From Ignavibacteria bacterium (GTDB lineage Bacteria > Bacteroidota > Ignavibacteria > Tepidaquicellales > Tepidaquicellaceae), in the NCBI GenBank assembly GCA_016716125.1, contig JADJWZ010000040.1:120680-184679 (forward strand): a stretch of 64,000 bases of DNA, given 5' to 3'. The translations under genes and the position numbers were made by a program. The notes under the pieces were generated by a model. It saw only the letters and a list, made by a program, of their open reading frames with translations. It was not told the origin of the DNA and ran no database searches. Positions within the stretch are counted from its first letter, which is position 1, and every line of letters starts with the position of its first letter. Of this stretch, positions 19,159 through 27,958 are shown in pieces.

Positions 19159-20697
19159 TTAACAACAGGCTGTATCGACCTTACTTTTTACTACATCGGC
19201 AAATTTTTTATTTTCGATTTTGCTTTCAAGCCATGAGAGCAGGTCAAAATATTCCAATGCAATTTTTTCATAAGGATCTTTTGTGATTTCTTTTAAATTA
19301 AAGTATAATTCTATAAAATTTTCTTTCAGCTTTTCTTTTGAATTTATTCCATATGCTTTTCTGATGAAGTTTAATACGGCATTTTCAACTTTATAAAGCT
19401 TTTTTCTTTTGTAGAGAAAGCGGTATGTACTTTTAACACTATATTCAAGAAGAACGATATTATCCAGTTCAAAATGTATTATGAGATTTAATATATGCGC
19501 AAAGCTTAAAAGGTCGGGGCGGACTTCATTCTGATTTTTATTTAAAACTTTATTAAGCCATTTTAGTGAATTTTCATGATCTCCCATCCCGAAATAAATA
19601 TAGCTTATTGTATAATCAAATTTCTCTTCGGAAGCAGTTTTCTTTTTACCGGTTAGACCTTTTATTCTTAATTCAATTTCCGGTACCAGCTCCGCTCCTT
19701 TTTCAAATTCACCTGTGTTAATATATTTTACAAGCACAAAATTATATGAATTTATAAATATTATATTTTTAATATAGGGAGTCGTACTTTCTTCTATCTT
19801 TTTTAACTTATTGATTACTGCATCGGCTTCATTATATTTTCTTAAGAAAAGAATTGACATCAGGCATGAGTTCAAAGCCGATACAAATTCAAGAGTAAAT
19901 TCTTTTGCATGTGCTTCATTTGATTCGAATAACTCAACTACATTCTTGATGTGCAGATAAAATTTTAAATCATCTTCAACCGCAATATAATAATTCGAAA
20001 AAATTTGATTGAATAAAAGTTTTGATTCAAATGATAAAGCATTATTCTCATCGGCAAGAAGAGGGTGATCAAGTATTTCCTTATATGTATTCCGGTCTTC
20101 GGATTTTCTTACCAATCTGTTTTTCTGAAACTCAAGCAAAAGTCTGAGTAATACTTCCTTGTAATCTTTTACATTAATTAATTTTTCAATAGCATCATTC
20201 GATTCATACACAAAATTTTCAACAAATTCCCCGGGTAAAACCGGATTCAATGATATTACTAAAGAGAACTCAAGCTTGATAATTTCAAAAATTTTTTCAT
20301 ACTTCTCATATTTATATGCGAGTTGCTTACATTTTTGAATTAGTTTATTGCCTTCGCTGAATAATCCTTTTTTATATAATATTAAAGATGAATTGTACAG
20401 CTCATTAATTTGAATTGCATTAAAATTCCCGGCATGGAATTGATTTAAGCTTTTTAAAATTGATTTATATAAATAATTTTTTGCTACAGGAAGCTGATTT
20501 AGAAATATATCACCTTTAAAAGCTTTCCTTATTTCAGACTCATTATATTCTTTCTGCCGGTCTATCAAATCAAATAACCTGATATAATTATTATCTCCGG
20601 TCTTCGTATTGATTTTAGAAATTTTCTTAAAATATCCTTTTTCCGGTTTTGTCAATGATTTAATAAGCCGGAAAAGTTCATTGCTGACAGTTCTCAT
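19159..20697 (-). CDS. Conserved helical protein of unknown function
   Basis: A 512-residue, lysine- and glutamate-rich protein with no signal peptide. It is almost entirely helical, with TPR-like pair spacing ('NSLKWLNKVLNKNQNEVRPDLLSFAHILNLIIHFEL' near 400). The opening 'NELFRLIKSLTKPEKGYFKKIS' is reminiscent of proteins recurring in Bacteroidota and Ignavibacteria, but no function is known to me. It is a monocistronic minus-strand gene facing the long cargo operon at 21 kb. Probably a cytoplasmic scaffold. Confidence 0.7.
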   Translation of the reverse strand: MRTVSNELFRLIKSLTKPEKGYFKKISKINTKTGDNNYIRLFDLIDRQKEYNESEIRKAFKGDIFLNQLPVAKNYLYKSILKSLNQFHAGNFNAIQINELYNSSLILYKKGLFSEGNKLIQKCKQLAYKYEKYEKIFEIIKLEFSLVISLNPVLPGEFVENFVYESNDAIEKLINVKDYKEVLLRLLLEFQKNRLVRKSEDRNTYKEILDHPLLADENNALSFESKLLFNQIFSNYYIAVEDDLKFYLHIKNVVELFESNEAHAKEFTLEFVSALNSCLMSILFLRKYNEADAVINKLKKIEESTTPYIKNIIFINSYNFVLVKYINTGEFEKGAELVPEIELRIKGLTGKKKTASEEKFDYTISYIYFGMGDHENSLKWLNKVLNKNQNEVRPDLLSFAHILNLIIHFELDNIVLLEYSVKSTYRFLYKRKKLYKVENAVLNFIRKAYGINSKEKLKENFIELYFNLKEITKDPYEKIALEYFDLLSWLESKIENKKFADVVKSKVDTACC

Positions 20698-21036
20698 AGA
20701 AAATTAACTTATGTTGATTTAGTTTATTCTAAAATTGATGAAATATTAAATGAAAGCAAGATATATACAAGTATTGTTTTGCTTCAGAAACTAAGATATG
20801 AAAGTATATGATAAGTGAAATTGTTATTAAGTAAAGTATTTTTGAATAAGAATAATTTACGTTATCAAAATTTGTGAACAGTTTATGATATACGTCATAA
20901 CATCTCTGATGCCTTTTTATTAATGTTAATTATCGGGCATTGGCATATGTAAATAAAATGAAATATTGTTTTCCTGTTTTCATTACCTCAAAACAAAGAT
21001 GCTTGCTTTTTTTAAAAATTTCAAAAATATAATTTT
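20698..21036. other. Divergent A/T-rich spacer
   Basis: About 340 bases between the helical protein gene and the VCBS cargo gene. It must contain both promoters. I see no clear boxes, repeats or small genes. Confidence 0.3.
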
Positions 21037-23706
21037 ATGAAAACAATATTAATACTATCAGCGCTTTTATTTCTTCTTATTCCCGGAAAAAATTCAAATG
21101 CGCAGTCAATTCTCCCTGCCTTTGAAAATCCGTATTTTCAAGATTCATGGTTCGGATACAAATCCGGAGAATATACAAACGGCAGATTTCCCCACGTTGC
21201 GGATATAGGCGATCTTAATAACGATGGACTTAAAGATATAGTGATCGGACAATTTGCACTTGATCCCGGGTTCAAAGTAATATTAAATAACGGTAATGGC
21301 GGTTACAGCTTACCTGTCCATTATCCGGCTGTTAAAGGAACCGAATGTATAAGAATTGCCGATTTAAATAACGATGGTTATAATGATATAGTGTTAACAA
21401 ACTCAGGTACATTTTATGGCTTTGGTGATGCTGTCAGCTGGGATTGGGGCAATTCAATTTCAGTATTTCTTAATAACGGCAACGGAACTTTTACAGCACA
21501 TCAGGAAATCGTAACCGCACTTCATCCGGAAAAATTGGAAATTATTGACTTTGATAATGACAGCGATATTGACATTGCAGTAGCAAATTTTGGAAGAGCG
21601 GGACTCCCCGGCAATACTGTTACTTTACTTGAGAATAACGGGACAGGTACTTTTTCAATAAAGCAAAATATTGTTGTTCCAAATTACCCGTTCAGAGTTT
21701 CTGCCGGAAAAATTAATAACGATAATCTCATTGACCTGGTGGTGGGGCATGAAAGCAGTGAAAAAACAATCTTAATAAATAATGGCGATGGTTTTAATTC
21801 ACCGGTACCGTTTGGCGGAGTCCGGCCGACAGGTTATAACCTCGGGGGAAATATGGATCTCGTTGATATTGATAACGACAGTTTTGATGATCTTGTTTTT
21901 TTTGATTCATGGGGAAGTTCAACAGACTATATAAATATTTATAAAAATGACGGTAACGGCAACTTTTCAAATTATGAAGAATATAGTTATCCGACATTTT
22001 TGGGAAGCGGCGATCAATGTTATTATGCAGATTTAAATAATGACGGCTGGCTCGATATGATTTCTGCATCTTTTAACGGGCAGTCAGGCAGAGGCTTTTT
22101 TATTTTTGAAAGCAATGGAACAGGCGGCTTTCTGCCGGTGAAGATTTATTCATCCGGTATGGGTTCTTCCGCAGCGCTTTGTGATGATGTTAATCAGGAT
22201 GGCTTTAAAGATGTACTGATCGTAGATTACACTATGTCAGTTAATGTTCATTTAAATAAAGGTGATGCTACTTTTGCTGAAAATCCGTTTTATCAGATTG
22301 AAGGCAGCTCTGAAGATATTGAAGCAGGTGATATTAATTTGAACGGTCACATTGATATTATTACTTCTTCTGATGATGGAGTTGCAACCGATATTTCAGT
22401 CCTTTTGAATAACGGCGACGGAACATTTGCAAGTCATTATACAATTTCAAGAACAGGTGTTGATGAAGGGGGTGCTCATGCAAAATTAAGAGATATGAAT
22501 GGCAACGGTTACCCTGATGTTCTTTTTGTTTCCCCTTCAAATAATTTAAGCTACCAGGCTTTTATTGCATTCAATAATACTAATGGCGGATTTAACTATC
22601 CCTTAACTCTTCCGGTAGCAAGCTGCGGATGGGGCGATGTTGATGCAGTTGATATAGATAATGACATCGATCTTGATATTGTCATATCAGAATTTCTTGC
22701 CTGCGTCAGTGTTCCTGAATCAGGTAAAAGATTATTCTTCTTAAAAAATAATGGTGACGGTACTTTTCAACCGCCTTATGTCAAAGTCATTGGTTCTAAT
22801 CCGCACTCATTTACAACAGGAGATTTTAATCAGGATGGAAATATTGATCTTGCAACGGCTCATTTTGGTCCTTATGGCTACAGGAATTTTATTCAAATTC
22901 ATATTGGAGACGGAACAGGTGATTTTTCCGCACCCGTTACAAAAATAGTCGGATATGGTCCGCATGATATAATTACTGCCGATTTCAATAATGACGGTAT
23001 TCTTGATATTGCAACCGGTAATACCGGGACGGATGGAATCGGTGTGGAAACTATGTCGGTGCTGCTTGGCAACAGCAACGGTACTTTTCAGGATGCAGTT
23101 ACCTATGATGCTCCTTATTCCTCTATGCTGCTTGGCGTTTCAGGCATGGCTGCTGCTGATATTGATCATGACGGAGATCCGGATATTTTACTTGCTAATC
23201 AGACCGGCGGTGATCTGGCTGTTTACATAAACGACGGCTTCGGAAATTTCCAGCATCTTTACAGAGTTGGCACAGGCTATAGACCGAGAGGCATTGCTTA
23301 CAAGGATTTTACCGGTGATGGTATAAAAGATGCAGCAGTCATTTGCTCACCTGTAACATCAGGAATTGCAATTAATTATGTGAATATACTTGAAGGACTT
23401 GAGATATTAGTTTCTGTTAATAATATAAATTCGAATATTCCGGAGCAGTATGAACTTTCTCAAAATTATCCTAATCCTTTTAATCCGGTCACGACTATAA
23501 ATTTCTCAGTGCCAAAAGCATCATTTGTGAACTTAAGTGTTTATAATATTCTCGGGCAAAAGGTTGCTGAACTTGTAAATGAATTTGTTCCGGTAGGCAC
23601 TCATAAAGTCAGCTTCAATGCTTCTGAATTTTCATCAGGTGTCTTTTTCTACCAATTGAAAGCTGAAGGCTATACAAATACAAAGAAAATGCTTTTAATA
23701 AAATGA
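21037..23706 (+). CDS. FG-GAP/VCBS-repeat secreted protein with T9SS sorting domain
   Basis: A large extracellular protein of 889 residues. A signal peptide (1-22, 'GKNSNAQ') is followed by at least ten repeats of the FG-GAP/VCBS type carrying calcium-binding-like 'D.N.DG..D' motifs (for example 'DLNNDGLKDIVIG', 'DIDHDGDPDILLA'), which build an integrin-like seven-bladed propeller. The T9SS domain begins at 'LSQNYPNPFNPVT' near residue 804. Its stop is 33 bases before the next cargo gene, so the two likely form an operon. Their sorting-domain DNA is nearly the same. Confidence 0.9.
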   Translation: MKTILILSALLFLLIPGKNSNAQSILPAFENPYFQDSWFGYKSGEYTNGRFPHVADIGDLNNDGLKDIVIGQFALDPGFKVILNNGNGGYSLPVHYPAVKGTECIRIADLNNDGYNDIVLTNSGTFYGFGDAVSWDWGNSISVFLNNGNGTFTAHQEIVTALHPEKLEIIDFDNDSDIDIAVANFGRAGLPGNTVTLLENNGTGTFSIKQNIVVPNYPFRVSAGKINNDNLIDLVVGHESSEKTILINNGDGFNSPVPFGGVRPTGYNLGGNMDLVDIDNDSFDDLVFFDSWGSSTDYINIYKNDGNGNFSNYEEYSYPTFLGSGDQCYYADLNNDGWLDMISASFNGQSGRGFFIFESNGTGGFLPVKIYSSGMGSSAALCDDVNQDGFKDVLIVDYTMSVNVHLNKGDATFAENPFYQIEGSSEDIEAGDINLNGHIDIITSSDDGVATDISVLLNNGDGTFASHYTISRTGVDEGGAHAKLRDMNGNGYPDVLFVSPSNNLSYQAFIAFNNTNGGFNYPLTLPVASCGWGDVDAVDIDNDIDLDIVISEFLACVSVPESGKRLFFLKNNGDGTFQPPYVKVIGSNPHSFTTGDFNQDGNIDLATAHFGPYGYRNFIQIHIGDGTGDFSAPVTKIVGYGPHDIITADFNNDGILDIATGNTGTDGIGVETMSVLLGNSNGTFQDAVTYDAPYSSMLLGVSGMAAADIDHDGDPDILLANQTGGDLAVYINDGFGNFQHLYRVGTGYRPRGIAYKDFTGDGIKDAAVICSPVTSGIAINYVNILEGLEILVSVNNINSNIPEQYELSQNYPNPFNPVTTINFSVPKASFVNLSVYNILGQKVAELVNEFVPVGTHKVSFNASEFSSGVFFYQLKAEGYTNTKKMLLIK

Positions 23707-23739
23707 CGACAATAATTAAATCTAAAAAAGAGAAATAAA

Positions 23740-26004
23740 ATGAAAACGAAACTATTAATCACCAACACTTCAACACTAAAAAACAAGTCAATGATCATCA
23801 AACTACTTTTCCTTCAACTTGTCTTCGCCAGCCTTGCTTTCATCGCACTGAGCGGATCGGTGGCCACCGTCTTCGCTCAGGACTGGACACAGCAGACGGC
23901 CCTGCCCACCTGCTGGGATCTCAACGGTGTTGTATTCCTGTCGCCAACGGATGGGTTTATCTGCGGTGAGGATCGCGTCCTAATGCGCACCAACGACAGT
24001 GGTGCGACCTGGCAGCAGGTCACTGGCGTGACCCGCGATCGGCTCTTCTGGGAGCAAGAGTTCTACGACCTAGCGTTCGCCGACTTGCTGCACGGTTGGG
24101 CGGTCGGCAACGTCAACTATCGCACGACAGATGGCGGCGAGAACTGGCTGGAGATGGCGTCCGCGGGCGGTAACAACGCACAGATTCAACCAATCACCGC
24201 TGATGTGGCATATCTCAACTCAACCTGGCAGCTGCAGAAGACGACAGATGGCGGCGTGAGCTGGACACCGGTCTTCCCGGCGTCGGGCATTGACCGCGTG
24301 AACGCGATGGACTGGTGGGACGATGAGCGGGGCGTGTTCTGGGGCGGAGGCTACTCAACCGGTAGTGTGAGCGGCCTGCGCCTGACACTCGACGGCGGCG
24401 ACACCTGGCAGCTCAGGCGCTCGGGTCTCACCAACGACGTGACCTTTGTGACCTCCGACGTGTTGCTGTGGCATGACCACTGGGGCTTCCACGTGTACCG
24501 CTCGGACGATCTGGGTCAGACAGCGTCGGTGGTGCTGACGGTGGCCGACCAGCCCATCGATGAGATCCATCGCTTGCCCGACGGCAAGATGCTTGTCGTC
24601 GACGCCGACGTGCGCATGTGGCTGAGCGACGACGACGGCCTCACCTGGACCCAGGTGCGGGACATTCTGGGCGCGCGCGGCCTGCAGAGCCCCGGCATCC
24701 ACTTCCGCGACGCCCAGAACGGCTGGTTCGTGAACGACGACGGTCTGATCATGCAGACGACCGACGGCGGCTACACCTGGACCCAGCGCCAGAGCGGCAT
24801 CGGCGCCATCCTCGGCGATGTTACCATGTACCCGGACGGCCGCGGGGTTGCCGTCGGTGAGAACGGCGCCGTGATAGTTACCAATGACTTCGGCGAGCAA
24901 TGGACGGTGCGGCCGATCCTGCGCGGTCCCGAGGACGTGTCGATCGACATGGCTCGCCTCGCTCAGGCCGGTGGCTCGCGCCTCTTTCTCGCAAGCGAGC
25001 CCGGCTTCGTATATCGCAGCGACGACCGCGGCGAGACCTGGACATCGCTCCCGAATAGCCCCTATTTCCCCAATAGTATCATGAAAGCGCTCGACTTCGT
25101 AGACGAGCAGACCGGCTACATGTTCGGCCGCTCCTACGAGTTCGGGTTGATCTACAAGACCAGCGATGGTGGTGAGACCTGGCAAACCATGATGGATCTC
25201 TACGCCTACGAGCCGCTGCAGCTCGATGCCGAGATGTTCGACGAGAACAACGGCGTTTCGGTCGGGTCGGGCAACTCGTTCTTCTTCACGACCGACGGCT
25301 GGGAGAACTACACTCACCGCCCGATCGTGTCCGCCGGTGTCGCCTGGGAGTCGATCGGCTTCGCCAATCTGCAGGTCGGGTGGGTCGGCAGTTTCTACGG
25401 GCTCGTAGCCCACACCACTGACGGCGGGCTCACCTGGACCGACGTCTACCTGCCTGGCGTCACCAACGCACACATCATCCAGGCTATCGACGCCAAGAGC
25501 GAAAACGAGGTGTACATCCTCGCCGCGGCACCGGACGAGACCCTAGTCTACCAGAGCTTCGACGGCGGTCAGACGTGGCAGGTTTCAGCACCGGGATTGC
25601 AGAGTCCCGACTTCCGGAGTCCGACTTATAACTTCTTCGTGACCGACGGCGGCGATATCTGGACTGTAGGATACCTCGGATTCATGTTGGCCCGGCAGGA
25701 AGCTACTCCTGTTGGACTTACTTCTGAAGTTACTGCTCCATCAGAATTTTCTTTGGAGCAGAATTATCCCAATCCGTTTAATCCGGTTACTGCGATAAAT
25801 TATTCAATTCCGAACTCATCTTTTGTGAGTTTAACTGTTTATAATATTATCGGGCAAAAGGTTGCTGAGCTTGTAAATGAATTTGTTCGGGCAGGCACTC
25901 ATAAAGTCAGCTTTAATGCTTCTGAATTTTCATCCGGTGTCTTTTTCTACCAATTGAACGCTGGAAGCTTTACTAATACAAAGAAAATGCTATTGATAAA
26001 ATAA
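23740..26004 (+). CDS. YCF48/BNR-repeat secreted protein, chimeric GC-rich body with host-like T9SS domain
   Basis: A 754-residue secreted protein. Its body carries about nine BNR/YCF48-type blades with 'TTDGG..W' or 'SDDGG.TW' signatures (for example TTDGGENW, TLDGGDTW, TTDGGYTW). The signal lies at about residues 20-47, ending 'VFAQ'. From about 23850 to 25690 the DNA is very GC-rich (43 of 60 bases in the line starting 24601, against 25 of 60 in the line starting 22501 of the preceding gene). The first 50 codons and the final 100 codons are host-like. The sorting domain DNA closely matches that of the gene upstream. A second in-frame ATG at 23791 may be the original start. It looks like a transferred gene body joined to local ends. 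Confidence 0.88.
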   Translation: MKTKLLITNTSTLKNKSMIIKLLFLQLVFASLAFIALSGSVATVFAQDWTQQTALPTCWDLNGVVFLSPTDGFICGEDRVLMRTNDSGATWQQVTGVTRDRLFWEQEFYDLAFADLLHGWAVGNVNYRTTDGGENWLEMASAGGNNAQIQPITADVAYLNSTWQLQKTTDGGVSWTPVFPASGIDRVNAMDWWDDERGVFWGGGYSTGSVSGLRLTLDGGDTWQLRRSGLTNDVTFVTSDVLLWHDHWGFHVYRSDDLGQTASVVLTVADQPIDEIHRLPDGKMLVVDADVRMWLSDDDGLTWTQVRDILGARGLQSPGIHFRDAQNGWFVNDDGLIMQTTDGGYTWTQRQSGIGAILGDVTMYPDGRGVAVGENGAVIVTNDFGEQWTVRPILRGPEDVSIDMARLAQAGGSRLFLASEPGFVYRSDDRGETWTSLPNSPYFPNSIMKALDFVDEQTGYMFGRSYEFGLIYKTSDGGETWQTMMDLYAYEPLQLDAEMFDENNGVSVGSGNSFFFTTDGWENYTHRPIVSAGVAWESIGFANLQVGWVGSFYGLVAHTTDGGLTWTDVYLPGVTNAHIIQAIDAKSENEVYILAAAPDETLVYQSFDGGQTWQVSAPGLQSPDFRSPTYNFFVTDGGDIWTVGYLGFMLARQEATPVGLTSEVTAPSEFSLEQNYPNPFNPVTAINYSIPNSSFVSLTVYNIIGQKVAELVNEFVRAGTHKVSFNASEFSSGVFFYQLNAGSFTNTKKMLLIK

Positions 26005-26036
26005 CGATAATAATTTAACGACAGTTGTTTCATTGC

Positions 26037-26095
26037 AAGCCTCCTTTGGTTTATATTAGTCTGTTAACTAAACTTAATAAACTTTTGGGAGGCTT
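26037..26095 (-). mobile_element. IS110-family left-end remnant (hairpin plus start)
   Basis: Read on the minus strand, this segment matches the left end of the IS110-type element at 62004-62071: the same outer arms AAGCCTC and GAGGCTT, the same internal 'AAAAGTTTATTAA' and 'AAACCAAAGGAGGCTTGCA', followed by ATGAAACAA (start codon at 26033-26031). After the start the similarity ends and no transposase frame follows. It sits 30 bases after the stop of the chimeric cargo gene and may also act as its terminator. Confidence 0.7.
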
Positions 26096-26131
26096 GTTAT
26101 TTTTAAACATAAAGATGTGCGGGGACGACAC

Positions 26132-26200
26132 AACAGTTAGCAGTTAACAGAGTAATTTAAATCTAAAATCGCTAAATCTAAAATCTAAACATTCCAAATC
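26132..26200. repeat. Heptamer words (CAGTTAG/CAGTTAA, AAATCTA)
   Basis: Words of 7 bp, including CAGTTAG-CAGTTAA and repeated AAATCTA, fill the spacer after the IS110 remnant. The array is degenerate. Confidence 0.45.
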
Positions 26201-26275
26201 CGAAATATCTGTCAATTATAATTATTATAATTAATGATAAGTAAAAATAATATTGAACATTGGACTTTGAACATT

Positions 26276-26283
26276 TATCTTTG
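26276..26283 (+). promoter_or_regulatory. Bacteroidota-type -7 box candidate
   Basis: TATCTTTG fits the TAnnTTTG box. It lies only 12 bases before the TTG start assumed for the following TPR-like gene, so either the leader is nearly absent or the true start is further downstream. Confidence 0.35.
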
Positions 26284-26294
26284 CAAAAAAGGCA

Positions 26295-26816
26295 TTGTTA
26301 AAAAAATATGATTCACTAATTCTTACAGGATACAAAATTGTTTTTGATCCTGCCGAATTATACAAAAAAAACGGAATTACTCCGGAAATTGCAAGTCTTC
26401 TTAAAACAACTCTAAAGAAAGTTCTAGATAAGAAAAAAAATACAGAAGATGATGTCAGAAGGTTAATACAAAAATACCCTCAGGTTCCTCAATTCAAAAA
26501 CTACCTCACTACACATTATTCTTTAATTGGAAAATTCGATGAAGCATTTGAAATGAACCAACAGATAGTAAGAGAGCATCCCGATTATCTTTTTGGTAAA
26601 ATTAATCTAGCCTGGGAATATCTGAGGAATAAAGAGTTTGAAAAGATTCCCGGGATTCTCGGTGAGGCTATGGAAATAAAATCATTGTATCCAAACAGGG
26701 AAGTATTTCAAATCGAAGAAGTATTGTCATTTTACAATGTAGCTGTAGAGTATCTTGTAGAAACGGGAAACATCGAAGCTGCCGAAATGCGAATTAGTAA
26801 CATTGAAGATTTATGA
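26295..26816 (+). CDS. TPR-like protein, possibly truncated
   Basis: A 173-residue cytoplasmic protein with tetratricopeptide-like helices in its second half ('YPQVPQFKNYLTTHYSLIGKFDEAFEMNQQIVREHPDYLFGKINLAWEYLRNKEFEKI'). The start is TTG at 26295, because no upstream ATG is in frame. Its last codons overlap, in another frame, the beginning of a T9SS sorting-domain remnant (26770-26976), so the 3' end is probably a recombination junction. No functional family beyond TPR. Confidence 0.55.
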   Translation: MLKKYDSLILTGYKIVFDPAELYKKNGITPEIASLLKTTLKKVLDKKKNTEDDVRRLIQKYPQVPQFKNYLTTHYSLIGKFDEAFEMNQQIVREHPDYLFGKINLAWEYLRNKEFEKIPGILGEAMEIKSLYPNREVFQIEEVLSFYNVAVEYLVETGNIEAAEMRISNIEDL

Positions 26817-26976
26817 TATCCTTGGAAAAGAAATTAATTTACTTTTAAATGAAATTAGAAATGCAGGTAAACATTCAATTGAATTTAATGCTAATAATCT
26901 TTCAAGCGGTGTATATTTCTATAAAATCGAAGCCGGAGATTTTAAAGCCGTAAAACAAATGCTTTTGCTCAATTAG
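26770..26976 (+). pseudogene. Orphan T9SS sorting-domain remnant
   Basis: In the frame of 26812, translation gives 'VTLKIYDILGKEI' followed by 'NAGKHSIEFNANNLSSGVYFYKIEAGDF' and 'KQMLLLN' with a stop at 26974-26976. This is the last ~60 residues of a T9SS type A domain with no cargo body. An upstream in-frame stop at 26758 and overlap with the TPR-like frame show it is a fragment left by deletion. A hairpin at 27021-27052 downstream may be its original terminator. Confidence 0.8.
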
Positions 26977-27020
26977 AAAGTTTAAAACAGGGATGCCGGT
27001 TAGTAACTATATGAAGTCAA

Positions 27021-27052
27021 AGAGAGCAATAAAAATTACTGCTCTTTTATTT
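27021..27052 (+). terminator. Rho-independent terminator candidate
   Basis: AGAGCA and TGCTCT arms flank an A/T loop and are followed by TTTT. It is positioned 45 bases after the orphan sorting-domain remnant. Confidence 0.5.
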
Positions 27053-27268
27053 AATTTAAAAATTTCATCAGTTTTCATAAGCATTCGGGTTATATTTATC
27101 ATTGATTCAATTTTTACAATCTCATTCTTAAACGTTCAAATCAGATTCATCTGACTTCTCTTAATTTTTTTATACCGAAAAAACTTTTGAATAGTCCGGA
27201 TAATTCTTTATAAAAAAATTAAATTAATTCCTGAGAATATATACGGAACAAACTACACATTCAAAAAT

Positions 27269-27445
27269 TTAAATTCCCTTGAAACTAAAATATCGGACAC
27301 GACACAGTAACCTGAATACATGACGCTCACTTAAATTCAGCAGTACAGATGATTCCTTTGCTGTTATTTTCTTGCTTATAACCTGATTTATTAGACTTAA
27401 TCTGTCAGCTTCTTTTTGACTCATTGTCAGATCTCCATTCATCAT
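27269..27445 (-). pseudogene. ISNCY-type transposase N-terminal fragment
   Basis: A 58-codon frame on the minus strand with ATG at 27445 and a strong AGGAG just upstream. The sequence 'MSQKEADRLSLINQVISKKITAKESSVLLNLSERHVFRLL' matches the helix-turn-helix opening of ISNCY-family transposases (usual form 'MSQKE.DRL..I..V..G.LTQ.EAA..LGLS.RQV.RL'). The catalytic part is missing and the frame ends at 27269. A pairing of GAAGAGCCCC with GGAGTCTTC overlaps the ribosome site. Confidence 0.7.
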
Positions 27446-27621
27446 TGAAGACTCCTTTCTTGGGGCTCTTCAATTTAATAATTTACTGACATTTCTATTG
27501 AGTTATATTACTGACATTTTTAAAAAGTTTTCACATTTTTAAATTTTTATACTTATTTACTTTTAGTACTTTATTCAAAAAAGAGAAAGCAAGACTTGAA
27601 TGAAAAATTTTGTGCCTTGTT

Positions 27622-27651
27622 GTGTTCCCGAACGAAGCAACGGTCACCAAC
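27622..27651 (+). repeat. Partial copy of the 119-bp palindromic repeat
   Basis: GTGTTCC, an AGCGAAGCGAA-like stretch and GGTCACCAAC are in the same order as in the full copies at 45364-45482 and 47502-47620. The right half is missing. Confidence 0.55.
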
Positions 27652-27693
27652 AAAAAACTTGAGATTTAATGATTTTCTAATGAACTAAAAATT

Positions 27694-27701
27694 TATATTT
27701 G
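27694..27701 (+). promoter_or_regulatory. -7 box for the DUF433 operon
   Basis: TATATTTG matches TAnnTTTG and lies 18 bases before the ATG of the DUF433 gene. The upstream -33 element is not clear. Confidence 0.5.
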
Positions 27702-27718
27702 CTATATTACAAAAATTT

Positions 27719-27958
27719 ATGAAAATAAAATCAATAAATATAAATCCGGAAATAATGAGCGGTGCTCCTGTTTTTAACGGAACGAGAGTTACTATTCAAA
27801 CTTTGTTCGATTACCTCGAAGACGGTTACAGCGTTGATGGTTTTTTGAAAGTCTTTGACTGGGTAAAAAAAGAAGATGTGATAGAAATTCTGGAACTTGC
27901 AAAGAATTCTTTTAAATCCGGAAAACAGGTTGAAGATTTATATGAAAGCATTGCTTGA
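27719..27958 (+). CDS. DUF433 antitoxin
   Basis: A 79-residue DUF433 protein ('GAPVFNGTRVTIQTLFDYLEDGYSVDGFLKVF'), a small helix-turn-helix family found as the antitoxin of PIN-like (DUF5615) toxins. The next gene begins inside its last 17 bases, the usual arrangement for this pair. A -7 box is 18 bases upstream. A second DUF433 gene at 33623-33859 belongs to a broken copy of the same module. Confidence 0.88.
   Translation: MKIKSININPEIMSGAPVFNGTRVTIQTLFDYLEDGYSVDGFLKVFDWVKKEDVIEILELAKNSFKSGKQVEDLYESIA

Noticed and set aside
19027..19161. 44-codon frame 'MIKEAGDSDKKEYSSLEEA...'
   Set aside because: It overlaps the end of the convergent helical-protein gene and resembles no family I know; too weak to annotate.
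24355..25473. Long minus-strand open frame (372 codons) inside the GC-rich gene
   Set aside because: It is a shadow of the plus-strand BNR-repeat gene; GC-rich DNA has few stops. The translation has no domain and the plus strand shows clear repeats.
27897..27941. Extended start for the DUF5615 toxin
   Set aside because: The extra 15 residues lie in the antitoxin's coding region and do not fit the family; ATG at 27942 matches the usual overlap.
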